Positions 8,354-15,279 of a DNA stretch of 64,000 nucleotides are shown in pieces. The DNA is from Nocardia vulneris (GTDB lineage Bacteria > Actinomycetota > Actinomycetes > Mycobacteriales > Mycobacteriaceae): NCBI RefSeq assembly GCF_001613425.1, contig NZ_BDCI01000008.1:372001-436000 (forward strand). Direction: 5' to 3'. Position 1 is the stretch's first letter; every line of letters begins with the position of its first letter. A program made the translations under genes and the position numbers. Below the pieces are notes generated by a model that worked only from the letters and a program-made list of their open reading frames with translations, was not told where the DNA came from and did not search any database.

Positions 8354-8468
8354 TCAGGGGACGGTCGAATCCCTTCTCGGGAACGAAAAGTTCTCCACAC
8401 CCGCGAGTTATCCACATTCGGCATAGTGCCCCTTCTGTCGGCCCGCCGATTCGGCGACGCTCAGCGGC

Positions 8469-9575
8469 ATGAATCGTGAAGCGGCGCCGGACAACAGCAC
8501 GCCACCGGCCCTCGTGCTCCTGCACGACCCCCGGCTGCGCGACGAGGTGCGGCGCGTCGCCGCCGCGGCCGAACGCACACTCGACGAACAAGCACTCCCC
8601 GTCGGCCGGCCCGCCTGGGCCGGTGCGCCGCTGGTGATCCTGGACACAATCGCCGCGCGGGAGTCCGTCGCGGCGGCATGCCTGCGCCGCGTCGGCGTAA
8701 TCCTGGTCACCGACGGTGAACCGGCACTGCCCGACTGGCAAGCCGCGGCCGCCGTCGGCGCCGAACGCGTCATCGCGCTGCCGGGCGCCGCCGTAGGACT
8801 TATCGAGAAGTTTGCTGAGTACGGTGAACACCGTGACGGAGACGGCATCGTCGTCGCCGTGGCAGGAGCCGGCGGCGGCGCGGGCGCGTCGACACTCGCC
8901 GCCGCGACGGCACTGCGCGCCGCCGCCGAAGAGTTCCGGCACGACACGATCCTGGTCGACGGCGCACCCCTCGGCGGTGGTCTCGACCTGCTGCTCGGCA
9001 TCGAGACGAGCGCCGGGCTGCGCTGGCCGGACCTGGTCGTAGAAGACGGCCGGGTCTCCGCAGCCGCGCTGCACTCCGCGCTCCCCGCCGCCGCCCCGGG
9101 GCTCGCGGTGCTGTCCTGTGGACGCAGCGGTGCGGGCCGGTTGCCGCGTGAGATCGGGCCCGCCGCCGTCCGCGCGGTACTCGAAGCAGGCCGTGCCGCA
9201 GGCGATTTGGTGATTTGCGACATTTCCGGCGAACGGGGCCCGCACGCCGACCAGATGCTCGACTCCGCCGACCTCGTCGTCCTGGTGGTGCCCGCCAAAC
9301 TGCGCGCCGTCGCCGCCGCGGAAGCCGTTTCCGCGCACATCGCACGACGAAACCCGAACCAGGGCTTGATAGTCCGCGGGCCCGCGCCCGGCGGATTGCG
9401 CGGGCCTGAAGTCGCGGAGGTACTCGACCTGCCCCTGCTCGCCGCGGTGCGCGCGCAGGCCGGTCTCGCCGCACACCTGGAACGTCGCGGTCTCACCGTG
9501 CGCCGTGGACCGTTGCGGGAAGCCGCGGACGCGGTGCTCAGCGTCTTGAGTGCACCGGCCGGACAGCGCCGATGA
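8469..9575 (+). CDS. ssd: Septum-site-determining / CpaE-TadZ-like protein Ssd
   Basis: The 368-residue MinD/ParA-superfamily protein is the homologue of mycobacterial Ssd (Rv3660c). An N-terminal receiver-like region of about 120 residues precedes a deviant P-loop at 'AVAGAGGGAGASTLAAA', which lacks the canonical GK(S/T) lysine, as reported for CpaE/TadZ and Ssd proteins. 'ILVDGAPLGGGLDLLLG' and 'DLVVLVVPAKLRAV' fit the later ATPase motifs. It is the first gene of the tad locus and probably positions the pilus machine or affects septation. Its stop overlaps a 49-codon frame by ATGA. Confidence 0.85.
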   Translation: MNREAAPDNSTPPALVLLHDPRLRDEVRRVAAAAERTLDEQALPVGRPAWAGAPLVILDTIAARESVAAACLRRVGVILVTDGEPALPDWQAAAAVGAERVIALPGAAVGLIEKFAEYGEHRDGDGIVVAVAGAGGGAGASTLAAATALRAAAEEFRHDTILVDGAPLGGGLDLLLGIETSAGLRWPDLVVEDGRVSAAALHSALPAAAPGLAVLSCGRSGAGRLPREIGPAAVRAVLEAGRAAGDLVICDISGERGPHADQMLDSADLVVLVVPAKLRAVAAAEAVSAHIARRNPNQGLIVRGPAPGGLRGPEVAEVLDLPLLAAVRAQAGLAAHLERRGLTVRRGPLREAADAVLSVLSAPAGQRR

Positions 9576-9721
9576 ACGCCATGGTTCGCGCGCGGCTTGC
9601 CTCGCTGTCCGTATGCGACCGGTGCGAGCGGCAGGGTCTTGGTGCTGGGCAGTCAGGCGCGCGGGGTGACTTCGCATTCGGGACGGTCGGTTGCAGGACT
9701 TCGGGGCGGGGGCGGCGATGA
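9572..9721 (+). CDS. 49-residue coupled mini-ORF between ssd and tadA
   Basis: This short frame begins with the ATGA that overlaps the ssd stop and ends in the ATGA that starts tadA, so it bridges the two genes exactly. The peptide starts MNAM, is rich in Arg, Gly and Cys, and resembles no family I know. Its open frame and both overlaps suggest it is translated, perhaps only to keep ribosomes moving from ssd to tadA. See the finding on coupled spacers. Confidence 0.4.
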   Translation: MNAMVRARLASLSVCDRCERQGLGAGQSGARGDFAFGTVGCRTSGRGRR

Positions 9722-10899
9722 GTGCGCTGGTGACTTCGGAGTTGTTGGATCGGGTGCGGGAGCGGCTGTCCGGTGCGGCCGGGGAACCGGATCCGGCGCG
9801 GGTGGCCGCCGCGATCCGAGCCGAGGCGGGCGGTGTGCTCGGCGATACGGACCTGCTGCGGGCGCTGCGGTTGTTGCAGACCGAGATGACGGGGGCGGGG
9901 TTGCTCGAACCGCTGCTGCACGATCCGCAGGTGGCCGATGTCCTCGTCACCGGACCGGATGCGGTGTGGATAGATCGTGGGCACGGTCTGGAGAAGACCT
10001 CGATCACGTTCCCGGACGAGGCGGCCGTGCGTCGGCTCGCGCAGCGGCTGGCGTTGTCCGCCGGTCGGCGGCTCGACGACGCGCAACCCTGGGTGGACGG
10101 CAAATTGTCCGGAACCGGAGCGGCCCTGGGCGATTCGTTCGGCGTCCGCCTGCACGCCGTGCTCGCGCCCGTCGCGCACGGCGGCACCTGCCTGTCCCTG
10201 CGAGTACTGCGGCCGGCCACCCAAGGTCTGGATGCCTTGGCCGCGGCAGGAGCGGTGCCCGCGGAGGCCAAACGCCTCCTGGAACGAATCCTGCGCGCCC
10301 GGCTGGCCTTTCTGGTGGTCGGTGGTACCGGCGCGGGAAAGACCACGCTGCTGTCCGGCCTGCTCGCCATCGTGAGTCCGCACGAACGGATCATCTGCGT
10401 CGAGGACGCGGCCGAACTGGCACCGCCGCACCCACACGTGGTGCGCCTGGTCGCGCGTACCGCGAACGTCGAGGGTGTCGGCGCGGTCACCGTGCGCGAC
10501 CTGGTAAGGCAGGCGCTGCGCATGCGGCCGGACCGCATCGTGGTCGGCGAGGTGCGCGGCGCCGAGGTGGTCGACTTGCTGACCGCCTTGAACACCGGCC
10601 ACGACGGCGGCGCGGGCACCGTTCACGCGAACTCGCCCCAGGAGGTGCCGGCCCGCCTGGAAGCCCTTGCCGCCCTTGGCGGAATGGACCGCACCGCCCT
10701 GCACAGTCAGCTCGCCGCCGCCATCCAGATCGTCCTGCATGTCCACCGTCGCCCCGACGGCTCCCGCGGACTCCGCGAAATAGGCCTGCTCAACCGCTAC
10801 CCCGACGGCCGAGTTCACATCACCCCCGCCTGGCACGCCACCGCCCCCGCCCCTGCCGCCGAAGACCTTTCCCGACTCCTCGACGAAAGGCTCCGCTGA
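9718..10899 (+). CDS. tadA: Type II/IV secretion ATPase TadA (CpaF)
   Basis: The 393-residue hexameric ATPase powers assembly of Flp/Tad pili. Walker A (GGTGAGKTT) lies at residues 202-210. A later acidic segment 'IICVEDAAEL', an HVVRL region and 'LRMRPDRIVVGEVRGAE' (Walker B) follow, then 'TGHDGGAGTVHANSP', all typical of CpaF. ATG 9718 is preferred over an in-frame TTG at 9691 because it forms an ATGA overlap with the preceding mini-ORF. The stop is followed at once by TGATG, starting another small frame. Confidence 0.92.
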   Translation: MSALVTSELLDRVRERLSGAAGEPDPARVAAAIRAEAGGVLGDTDLLRALRLLQTEMTGAGLLEPLLHDPQVADVLVTGPDAVWIDRGHGLEKTSITFPDEAAVRRLAQRLALSAGRRLDDAQPWVDGKLSGTGAALGDSFGVRLHAVLAPVAHGGTCLSLRVLRPATQGLDALAAAGAVPAEAKRLLERILRARLAFLVVGGTGAGKTTLLSGLLAIVSPHERIICVEDAAELAPPHPHVVRLVARTANVEGVGAVTVRDLVRQALRMRPDRIVVGEVRGAEVVDLLTALNTGHDGGAGTVHANSPQEVPARLEALAALGGMDRTALHSQLAAAIQIVLHVHRRPDGSRGLREIGLLNRYPDGRVHITPAWHATAPAPAAEDLSRLLDERLR

Positions 10900-11180
10900 T
10901 GCCCACGGGCTCGACTCCAGCACACCACCACAGACCCTCGCTCAGCGAAAAGCGGTTCGACAGGTGCGGTGCCGAATCCGTCAGCAGCACTCCATCTCTG
11001 CCCAGCTATAGGCCGAATCAGGCGCGCCGCGTGCCGTGCTCGTCGTCGGGCGGCGGGGCGATGATCGGCGCACTGAAGTGCCGTGCTGCCGCATCGATCG
11101 CGGCACCAGCGTCGTTGTCCCACCGTCGACCCTCCCCGGTGCTTGTGCTGCGAGGTTGTCGTCGTTGGGCGGTGCGGTGA
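10899..11180 (+). CDS. 93-residue coupled mini-ORF between tadA and tadB, containing a decayed copy of the tadB start
   Basis: The frame begins in the TGATG at the tadA stop and ends in the TGATG that starts tadB. Its C-terminal 39 residues begin M-I-G-A-L-K-C and match the first residues of TadB (M-I-G-A-L-L-C) with about half identity, including the later A-P-x-S-L-S and R-R. The N-terminal half is unrelated and low in hydrophobic residues. It appears to be a partial tandem duplication of the tadB 5' end that stayed in frame. No function can be assigned. Confidence 0.4.
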   Translation: MPTGSTPAHHHRPSLSEKRFDRCGAESVSSTPSLPSYRPNQARRVPCSSSGGGAMIGALKCRAAASIAAPASLSHRRPSPVLVLRGCRRWAVR

Positions 11181-11280
11181 TGATCGGCGCGTTGCTATGT
11201 CTCGCGGTGGCGTTGCTGGTGGCGCCGGTGTCGTTGTCGCGCAGGCGGTTCGCGCTGGTGTTCGTGCAGCGAGCGGATAC
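11042..11280 (+). repeat. Degenerate ~119-bp tandem duplication of the tadB 5' end
   Basis: The ATGATCGGCGC at 11061 recurs at 11180, the tadB start. Similarity extends about 20 bp upstream of each ATG and about 100 bp downstream (by eye roughly two thirds identity). The upstream copy lies within the preceding mini-ORF. Confidence 0.65.
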
Positions 11281-11971
11281 GCGAGGATGGCAGCGGGGCC
11301 GGATGTTTCGCTGCGCAGCTGTCGCGCTGGTGCTGGCCGTGCTGCTCGTCGGTCCGGGTCCGTTCCTTGCGGCGGCGATGGTCGCTTGCACCGTCGGCTT
11401 CCGGGTCCGGCGGGCACGCCGGGATCGGCGCAGACATCTCGAACGCGCGCATCTGCTGGACGCGTTGGAGGCAGTCGTCGGCGAACTCCGGGTAGGCGCG
11501 CACCCCAGCGCCGCCGCCGCGCTCGCCGCCGCCGAAGCGCGCGGCGAATCCGCGAAAGCGTTCGCCGTCAGCGCAGGCCGCAGCAAGCTGGGCGGATCGG
11601 CCGCCGCAGGGCTACGCGACCCCGATTCCGTTGTCGCGGTGGAACTGTCGCGTATCGCTGATGCCTGGCAGGTGGCCGAGCAACACGGTCTCGCGCTGGC
11701 CGAACTCCTCTCCGCCGCCCGCACCGACCTGTCCGGCCGGATCCGCTTCCACAGCCGCACCACCGCTGCCCTCGCCGGCGCCCGCGCCACCGCCACCGTC
11801 CTGGCAGCCCTCCCGCTACTCGGCCTAGCCCTCGGCCACCTGATGGGAGCCGCCCCCGTCCACGTCCTACTGGCAACGCCAACCGGCACCGTCCTCCTCC
11901 CCCTAGGCGCCGCCCTAGCCTGCACGGGCCTCCTCTGGACAGACGCCATAACCCGAAAGGCCCTCACATGA
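11180..11971 (+). CDS. tadB: Tad pilus membrane protein TadB
   Basis: The 263-residue protein belongs to the type II secretion F / TadB family (Rv3658c-like). It has N-terminal membrane segments, a cytoplasmic helical region 'LLDALEAVVGELRVGAHPSAAAALAAAE' typical of T2SSF domains, and two C-terminal membrane helices. With TadC it forms the inner-membrane platform for pilus extrusion. ATG 11180 overlaps the stop of the preceding mini-ORF (TGATG). The stop overlaps the next small frame (ATGA). Confidence 0.85.
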   Translation: MIGALLCLAVALLVAPVSLSRRRFALVFVQRADTRGWQRGRMFRCAAVALVLAVLLVGPGPFLAAAMVACTVGFRVRRARRDRRRHLERAHLLDALEAVVGELRVGAHPSAAAALAAAEARGESAKAFAVSAGRSKLGGSAAAGLRDPDSVVAVELSRIADAWQVAEQHGLALAELLSAARTDLSGRIRFHSRTTAALAGARATATVLAALPLLGLALGHLMGAAPVHVLLATPTGTVLLPLGAALACTGLLWTDAITRKALT

Positions 11972-12036
11972 ACCACTCTTCATGGGCCCGCCCAACCCAC
12001 CCGCAAATGCGTCTCCCGCAAAGGCCGCCCGCATGA
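11968..12036 (+). CDS. 22-residue coupled mini-ORF after tadB
   Basis: The ATG overlaps the tadB stop (ATGA 11968-11971) and the frame ends in another ATGA at 12033-12036. The peptide starts MNHSSW. It is the first of three consecutive short frames filling the 560-bp gap between tadB and tadC. It may be only a coupling spacer. Confidence 0.3.
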   Translation: MNHSSWARPTHPQMRLPQRPPA

Positions 12037-12320
12037 AGCGGCCAATGGTCGATGCCGGTACGTGCTGGATAGACGCGCACGCCCCGAGGGATGCTCGCCT
12101 GATCAGTTCGCGATGGGCGCTGTTCGCCACAGCTGTAGGCGGTTCTGCTGCAAAGGCGGCTCGTATGAGTCAAGTGTCTGCCGGTGCCGGTTCCGCCGCC
12201 GGTGCGCGCTGGGCGACTGTGGTCGGCCCGAAAGGCGTTGGTGGGGAGCGGTTGTGGGCAACTCTGGCGTGCGTCGTTCAGCCGCGGACAGTTGTCGGAG
12301 CCTGTGAGGTGTTCGCATGA
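12033..12320 (+). CDS. 95-residue coupled mini-ORF between tadB and tadC (repeat copy 1)
   Basis: This frame starts at ATGA 12033 and ends at ATGA 12317. Its C-terminal segment 'GARWATVVGPKGVG' is repeated in the next frame as 'GARWAAVVGPKCVG', and both end in C-E-V-(F/L)-(A/G). An internal ATGAGTCAAGTG at 12165 resembles the true tadC start. No known domain and no clear signal peptide. It is probably a product of tandem duplication kept in frame. Confidence 0.35.
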   Translation: MKRPMVDAGTCWIDAHAPRDARLISSRWALFATAVGGSAAKAARMSQVSAGAGSAAGARWATVVGPKGVGGERLWATLACVVQPRTVVGACEVFA

Positions 12321-12532
12321 ACCGGTCGGCAGCGGCGCTGGCCTGCGCCGTTGGCCAGTGTGCAAATGCTTCTCGCGCGAAAGCTGCTTCTGTGAAGTCG
12401 CCACTGGTCGGCGTCGGTGCGCGCTGGGCGGCTGTGGTCGGCCCGAAATGTGTTGGTGTGGAACAGCTGGCGGCAGTGGTGGGGTGCGCCGGTCACGCTG
12501 GGGCGGACGGGTGGACTTGTGAGGTGCTCGGA
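12103..12532 (+). repeat. 215-bp tandem duplication between tadB and tadC
   Basis: GGTGCGCGCT at 12201 and 12416, and the ATGA junctions at 12317 and 12532, are all 215 bp apart, so no net indel separates the copies. A further partial relative of the left part (GCAAATGCGTCTC, 12003) resembles 12362 (GCAAATGCTTCTC). The copies have diverged most in the middle. Confidence 0.65.
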
Positions 12533-12535
12533 TGA
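12317..12535 (+). CDS. 72-residue coupled mini-ORF immediately before tadC (repeat copy 2)
   Basis: The frame starts in ATGA 12317 and ends in the ATGA that opens tadC at 12532. Its sequence duplicates the previous frame with an offset of exactly 215 bp. The peptide starts MNRS and has five cysteines. Function unknown. Confidence 0.35.
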   Translation: MNRSAAALACAVGQCANASRAKAASVKSPLVGVGARWAAVVGPKCVGVEQLAAVVGCAGHAGADGWTCEVLG

Positions 12536-13212
12536 GTCGACTGCTTTGCGGTTCTGAAGTGGTGGTGCACTCGCTTGGTCCCGGGGGCGTGGCGATCGAC
12601 CTGGGGTATCCCGAGATGCCGGTGTTGTTGCTGGCCGTGGCGCTGGTGTTGTTGCCCGGGCGGGTGGCGGTGAGTCGGCGGTGGCGGGCGCTCTGGGCGG
12701 CGGGAACTGTGCAGGTGGCCGCACCCACGACGCGGCAGCAACTCGACCCGCTCGCGTCTGCGTCTGTTTTCGACCTGTTGGCGGCCTGCCTGCGAGCCGG
12801 TTTGCCGATGGCGGGGGCGGCTCGGGCGGTAGCGTCCGGCGCGCCTGAGCCGCTCGGTACCGCTTTGCTACGAGCCGCCGACTTGCTCGCCCTCGGCGCG
12901 GACGCCACTACGGCCTGGGAGCGCGCCGCCGCAGAGGGCAGCGGCCGCGCCGGTGCGGAAGAGATCGAGTCACTGGCCCGGATGGCGCGGCGCTCCGCTC
13001 GCTCCGGCGCCTCCCTCGCCGTCGCGGTCGGCGAACTGGCCGAACAGCGCAGAGCCGCAGTGGAAGACGCGGCCGCCGCCCGCGCCGAGCGAGCCGGAGT
13101 ACTGATCGGTGGCCCCCTCGGCCTGTGTTTCCTACCAGCATTCGTCTGCCTCGGCATCGTCCCCGTCGTAATCGGCCTGGCCGGTCGCGTACTGGACGGC
13201 GGCCTCCTATGA
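12532..13212 (+). CDS. tadC: Tad pilus membrane protein TadC
   Basis: The 226-residue second T2SSF-domain platform protein is Rv3657c-like. After an N-terminal extension with a membrane helix (LLLAVALVLLPGRVAV) comes the core 'VFDLLAACLRAGLPMAGAARAVA', a long helical cytoplasmic section and a final hydrophobic pair (IGGPLGLCFLPAFVCLGIVPVVIGLAG). The start is fixed by the ATGA overlap at 12532. The stop opens another small frame at 13209. Confidence 0.82.
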   Translation: MSRLLCGSEVVVHSLGPGGVAIDLGYPEMPVLLLAVALVLLPGRVAVSRRWRALWAAGTVQVAAPTTRQQLDPLASASVFDLLAACLRAGLPMAGAARAVASGAPEPLGTALLRAADLLALGADATTAWERAAAEGSGRAGAEEIESLARMARRSARSGASLAVAVGELAEQRRAAVEDAAAARAERAGVLIGGPLGLCFLPAFVCLGIVPVVIGLAGRVLDGGLL

Positions 13213-13505
13213 ACCCACGGCACACGAGGCCGAGTGAGTGGCAAGCCTGTCAGCCGAAACCGCGAGGCTGCCACCACCGCACCTGCAGACACAAGTATCG
13301 GCGAGCTGCCGTGTGCGGATACGTGGGTGGTCAACGCCAGGCAGGCACGGGCATTGGCAAAGTGCAGCGCACGGTCATCGGCTTCGCGCAGCAGCCAGCG
13401 AGGACGTGTCGATCAAACTGCTTGCCGTGCGGGCGATATCGGCGCGCGGCGGCGTGTGTGGTCAGGACTGACGTTTACAGCAGCGAGGGGGAGTCGTGCA
13501 TTTGA
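13209..13505 (+). CDS. 98-residue Cys/Arg-rich coupled mini-ORF after tadC
   Basis: The ATG overlaps the tadC stop (ATGA) and the frame ends in a TTGA that could start the next frame. The peptide begins MNPRH and contains ten cysteines, including C-H-H-R-T-C-R-H-K and C-R-S-N-C-L-P-C, spaced somewhat like zinc ligands, but this may be fortuitous in a high-GC frame. No family recognised. Confidence 0.35.
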   Translation: MNPRHTRPSEWQACQPKPRGCHHRTCRHKYRRAAVCGYVGGQRQAGTGIGKVQRTVIGFAQQPARTCRSNCLPCGRYRRAAACVVRTDVYSSEGESCI

Positions 13506-13606
13506 AGGTTCTGGTTTCAGAAATCTGCCCGGGGATTGGCGACGACGGGTCGGTTGACCGGGCGACGGGAACGTGCCTGTGCGGAGCGGCCGCATGGGCG
13601 GAGTGA
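13502..13606 (+). CDS. 34-residue mini-ORF upstream of the Flp-like pilin
   Basis: A TTG start overlapping the preceding stop (TTGA) would give a 34-residue peptide ending 12 nt before the pilin start. Support is only the overlap and the open frame, so confidence is low. Confidence 0.2.
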   Translation: MKVLVSEICPGIGDDGSVDRATGTCLCGAAAWAE

Positions 13607-13618
13607 GAGGGGAGTCAG

Positions 13619-13858
13619 GTGGGAATCGGGCATGTAGTGCACAGCACGGTCGGTGGCGTGCGGGCTGTCTGTATGGAGGTGCGGGTGCGGATGCTGCGGG
13701 CGGCGGTTGCCGAAGACGGCATGAGCACAGCCGAATACGCGATCGGCACTATCGCAGCCGCGGCTTTCGGCGCGGTCTTGTATGGCGTCGTGACGGGCGA
13801 CAGCATCGTGAACGCGTTGACGCGGATCATCGATCGGGCATTGAACACCGCCGTCTGA
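13619..13858 (+). CDS. flp: Flp-type pilin subunit (DUF4244-like, Rv3656c-like)
   Basis: The 79-residue protein contains 'GMSTAEYAIGTIAAAAFGAVLYGVV', a Gly followed by a hydrophobic helix with Glu at position +5, the pattern of Flp pilins cleaved by a prepilin peptidase before the helix. A polar tail 'IIDRALNTAV' follows. The GTG at 13619 has AGGGGAG just upstream; an ATG at 13673 is an alternative. It is the structural subunit of the predicted pilus. No prepilin peptidase (TadV) gene is seen in the window. Confidence 0.75.
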   Translation: MGIGHVVHSTVGGVRAVCMEVRVRMLRAAVAEDGMSTAEYAIGTIAAAAFGAVLYGVVTGDSIVNALTRIIDRALNTAV

Positions 13859-14235
13859 GCAGGCAGCAGAGCCAGTTAAATCATTGCGGTGGAATAGATC
13901 TCGGCGATGACCGTGGTTCGGTTACGGTCGAGGCGGCAATCGCCCTCGCCACTGTGATCGTGGCGGTGGTGCTGTGCCTCGGCGCATTACTCGCGGCGTC
14001 GGCGCAGGTGCACTGCGTCGACGCCGCCCGCGAAGCGGCCCGGCTCGCGGCCCGCGGCGACGAGGCGAACGCCTTGACCGCCGCTCACCGCGTCGCCCCG
14101 CCCTCCGCCGACATCTCACTCCGCACCGAAGGGACCTACGTGATCGCCCGGGTCACCGCCCGCGCCCCCCTCCTCCCACTGCTCACCCTGCACGCCGATG
14201 CCGTAGCCACCCGCGAACCCGGCTCGGCGCGATGA
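13855..14235 (+). CDS. tadE: TadE-like pseudopilin (Rv3655c-like)
   Basis: The frame encodes 'DRGSVTVEAAIALATVIVAVVLCLGALLAASAQVHCVDAAREAARLAARGD', the classic TadE N-terminus with a membrane helix and an acidic Glu after T-V. No ATG, GTG or TTG occurs in frame between the pilin gene and this helix. A CTG at 13855 forms a CTGA overlap with the pilin stop and is the best local candidate, giving 126 residues. A GTG at 13603 in the same frame would overlap the whole pilin gene and is less likely. The gene is solid; the start is uncertain. Confidence 0.7.
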   Translation: MSRQQSQLNHCGGIDLGDDRGSVTVEAAIALATVIVAVVLCLGALLAASAQVHCVDAAREAARLAARGDEANALTAAHRVAPPSADISLRTEGTYVIARVTARAPLLPLLTLHADAVATREPGSAR

Positions 14236-14969
14236 GCGAGCACTTGCATCTAGTGCGCGGGCGTCGATGCCACCCACTGGCCGGGGGTGTCCCGGCGGGC
14301 TCGTGCCTGCCGAGGAGACCGCAGGAGAAGGCAGCGAAGCCTGCGAGCACGCGGTATGTCGTACGCAGCCTTGTCGACGTCATCGAATGGGACCGACGCT
14401 GTCCGCCTTGGCGGTTCTCGACACCTATCGGACAAGCAGACCGGGGTGCAGCGACGTTGTTCGCCCGCTTGACTCGCCTCTTCGAACGGGACCGTCGCTG
14501 TCGGACTGTGCGGTTCCGGGGCACGTCTCGGGCCAGGCAGGTGGCGACTGTGTTCGCGGTTCTGACTCGTGTCTTCGAACGGCACCGACGCCGTCGCCCT
14601 TGTCCGTCCTGGACACGTCTCCGACACGAGGACCGAGGTGCGGCGACCGTGTTCTCATGTCTGGCGCTGGCCGGGTTGATCGCGGTGACACTGTTGATCG
14701 GTCAGGTGGGCGTGGCGGTGGTCACCCGGCATCGAGCGCAGGCGGCGGCGGATCTTGCGGCGCTTGCGGCGGCGGGGCGGTTGGTGGAGGGGGTGGAGGT
14801 GGGGTGTGCCGAAGCGACGGAGGTGGCGCGGCGGATGGGCGCCCGGGTGCGCGGATGTGAGGTCGCCGAGTGGGATGCGACGGTCATTGTCGAACGGAAT
14901 GTACCAATAGGTCTGTTAGGTGTTCGGATGGTGCGCGCAGTCGCACGAGCAGGCCCAGTTGTGAACTGA
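14232..14969 (+). CDS. TadE/TadG-like protein with repeated N-terminal extension (Rv3654c-like)
   Basis: The C-terminal ~110 residues are a normal Rv3654c-type protein: 'DRGAATVFSCLALAGLIAVTLLIGQVGVAVVTRHRAQAAADLAALAAA', a membrane helix followed by the TadG-like A-A-D-L-A-A-L-A-A motif. Starting from the ATGA overlap at 14232, the frame adds about 135 residues. These include three degenerate repeats of 31-33 residues, each like the start of the mature domain (A-A-T-L-F, V-A-T-V-F) followed by (F/I)-E-x-D-R-R-C. A start just before the last DRGAATVF would give a normal-length protein. The coupled start suggests the long form, but this is inferred. Confidence 0.65.
   Translation: MSEHLHLVRGRRCHPLAGGVPAGSCLPRRPQEKAAKPASTRYVVRSLVDVIEWDRRCPPWRFSTPIGQADRGAATLFARLTRLFERDRRCRTVRFRGTSRARQVATVFAVLTRVFERHRRRRPCPSWTRLRHEDRGAATVFSCLALAGLIAVTLLIGQVGVAVVTRHRAQAAADLAALAAAGRLVEGVEVGCAEATEVARRMGARVRGCEVAEWDATVIVERNVPIGLLGVRMVRAVARAGPVVN
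14348..14660 (+). repeat. In-frame 93-99 bp tandem repeats at the 5' end of the tadG-like gene
   Basis: Units begin near 14348, 14448, 14541 and 14640 (the last is the functional copy). Shared landmarks are GCGAC(G/T/C)TGTTC and TTCGAACGGNACCG(A/T)CG. Unit lengths remain multiples of three, so the open frame runs through all copies. Confidence 0.65.
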
Positions 14970-15279
14970 GACAGATCAGAGTGTGTGTTCGCTGTGAGAA
15001 CGTTGTCGCGAGTAGCGGAAATCGGTAATTCCCCAGGCCGATTAATTTCACCGGGGACAATTGTCCGCAGGGGTCCGGATAAAGAATCGGATGAATGCGC
15101 ATGTACGCAGACGACGATGTCGGCAATAGCGTAGTTAACCTGAATTCATTCCTCTTTATTCGGCGGTGGGCCGCGGCGCGCGGGCCGCCCGCGCCTCGTG
15201 CCGAGGCCGACCATGCAGGTCAGATGGATATCTGATCACACCTCGGGTTCGACCTCGTCACGAGGAAGGCGCGACGGCG
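14970..15279. other. Intergenic region between convergent tad locus and helicase
   Basis: The 310 bp hold no convincing gene. GC content is lower around 15000-15150 (AATTTCACC, TTCATTCCTCTTTATT), and a GC-rich stretch with short inverted repeats (15163-15200) could terminate one or both transcripts. No clear U-tract hairpin was seen. Confidence 0.4.

Noticed and set aside
13573..13854. A longer tadE beginning upstream of the pilin gene
   Set aside because: It would overlap the entire pilin gene in another frame and encode Arg-rich text; the conserved protein starts only at DRGSVTVE.
14970..15279. A possible small gene between the tad locus and the helicase
   Set aside because: Open frames here are short, lack ribosome sites and have no protein-like composition.
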